Source of the DNA: Nibricoccus aquaticus
GTDB taxonomy: Bacteria > Verrucomicrobiota > Verrucomicrobiia > Opitutales > Opitutaceae
Assembly: GCF_002310495.1 (NCBI RefSeq)
Contig: NZ_CP023344.1
Coordinates: forward strand, 4,295,501 to 4,359,500
Direction of reading: 5' to 3'
Length of the DNA stretch: 64,000 nt
Under the pieces are notes generated by a model that was given only the letters and a program-made list of their open reading frames with translations, searched no databases and had not been told where the DNA came from. Of this stretch, positions 63,777 through 64,000 are shown in pieces. Numbering within the stretch: position 1 is the stretch's first letter; each line of letters begins with the position of its first letter. A program made the position numbers and the translations under genes.

Positions 63777-64000
63777 ATGCCGCCAAATTCAGACATCACG
63801 CCATCTTCCGGGGGCACACCGCCCGGCACTGGCAAGTTCAGTCCTCGCGAGTGGGACGTCGTGCGCACGGCGTTTCATACGTCGATCATGATCGACACCA
63901 CGCTCGCGGGCCTGGCTGAAAATCTCAACGTCGCCGCCTGGCCCATCAAGGGCGAGGACGAGACGCCGGCGAAGTACATCGACCTCACTTATCGCGAGCT
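63777..64000 (+). CDS. Protein of unknown function (cut by right edge)
   Basis: The first 74 codons of a gene that runs past the right edge, with no stop. A Pro/Ser/Gly-rich N-terminus (MPPNSDITPSSGGTPPG) leads into a predicted helical region (FSPREWDVVRTAFHTS). It starts 28 bases after the ParA gene, so it is probably its operon partner. By position it could be a cargo or adaptor of ParA. No family was recognised. Confidence 0.65.
   Translation, partial: MPPNSDITPSSGGTPPGTGKFSPREWDVVRTAFHTSIMIDTTLAGLAENLNVAAWPIKGEDETPAKYIDLTYRE

Overview
This 64 kb window is high-GC, tightly packed bacterial chromosome. The gene content fits a Gram-negative, probably Verrucomicrobiota of the Opitutaceae type: monomeric NADP isocitrate dehydrogenase, ATP-type group II phosphofructokinase, CimA-type citramalate synthase, DUF5069, TonB-like protein, MacAB-like exporter and several ECF sigma factors. 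The lineage is an inference from gene content, since no rRNA lies in the window. No prophage, integrase, CRISPR array or complete IS was seen.

Layout. 1-7.9 kb: an ECF sigma factor (cut by the left edge) translationally coupled to an acyltransferase, a CIA30-like secreted protein, a group III truncated haemoglobin, SRPBCC and DUF5069 proteins, a PAS protein with an anti-sigma-like N-terminus, and an ECF41 sigma factor with its SDR partner behind a textbook ECF41 promoter. 8-19 kb: a GH39 glycosidase, an ABC-F ATPase, a YeeE/YedE pair, an esterase, glutaminase, a GT-C/TPR membrane protein, a lipoprotein and phosphofructokinase. 19-25 kb: an ECF sigma/membrane-partner pair, a 3'-truncated peptidase gene next to AT-richer DNA, a VOC protein, a HigBA toxin-antitoxin locus with a visible operator, and icd. 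25-34 kb: mutL, glycogen phosphorylase, an ABC importer pair without a binding protein, and cimA. 34-41 kb: a phospholipase D/cardiolipin synthase-type protein, tRNA-Tyr, a MacA/ATPase/permease/TPR operon and crcB. 41-48 kb: an operon of a purine permease, a tandem GTP-cyclohydrolase-II-like protein and a SIS-domain protein (the most intriguing metabolic unit), then an amidohydrolase, a Gfo/Idh/MocA oxidoreductase and peptide deformylase. 48-64 kb: a two-gene membrane/coiled-coil system of unknown function, two large hybrid histidine kinases, DUF3891, amidase and RidA, tRNA-Ser, a TonB-like protein, a GreA/B-like factor with a response regulator, and a ParA-type ATPase followed by a gene cut by the right edge.

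Across the window there are short intergenic hairpins headed by GTAG (or GGAG). They resemble REP elements mobilised by RAYT transposases. Their stems differ between subfamilies, yet all of those found point the same way, with the GTAG head on the minus strand. Most lie just after the stop codon of a minus-strand gene, and two supply that stop codon. No RAYT gene lies in the window.
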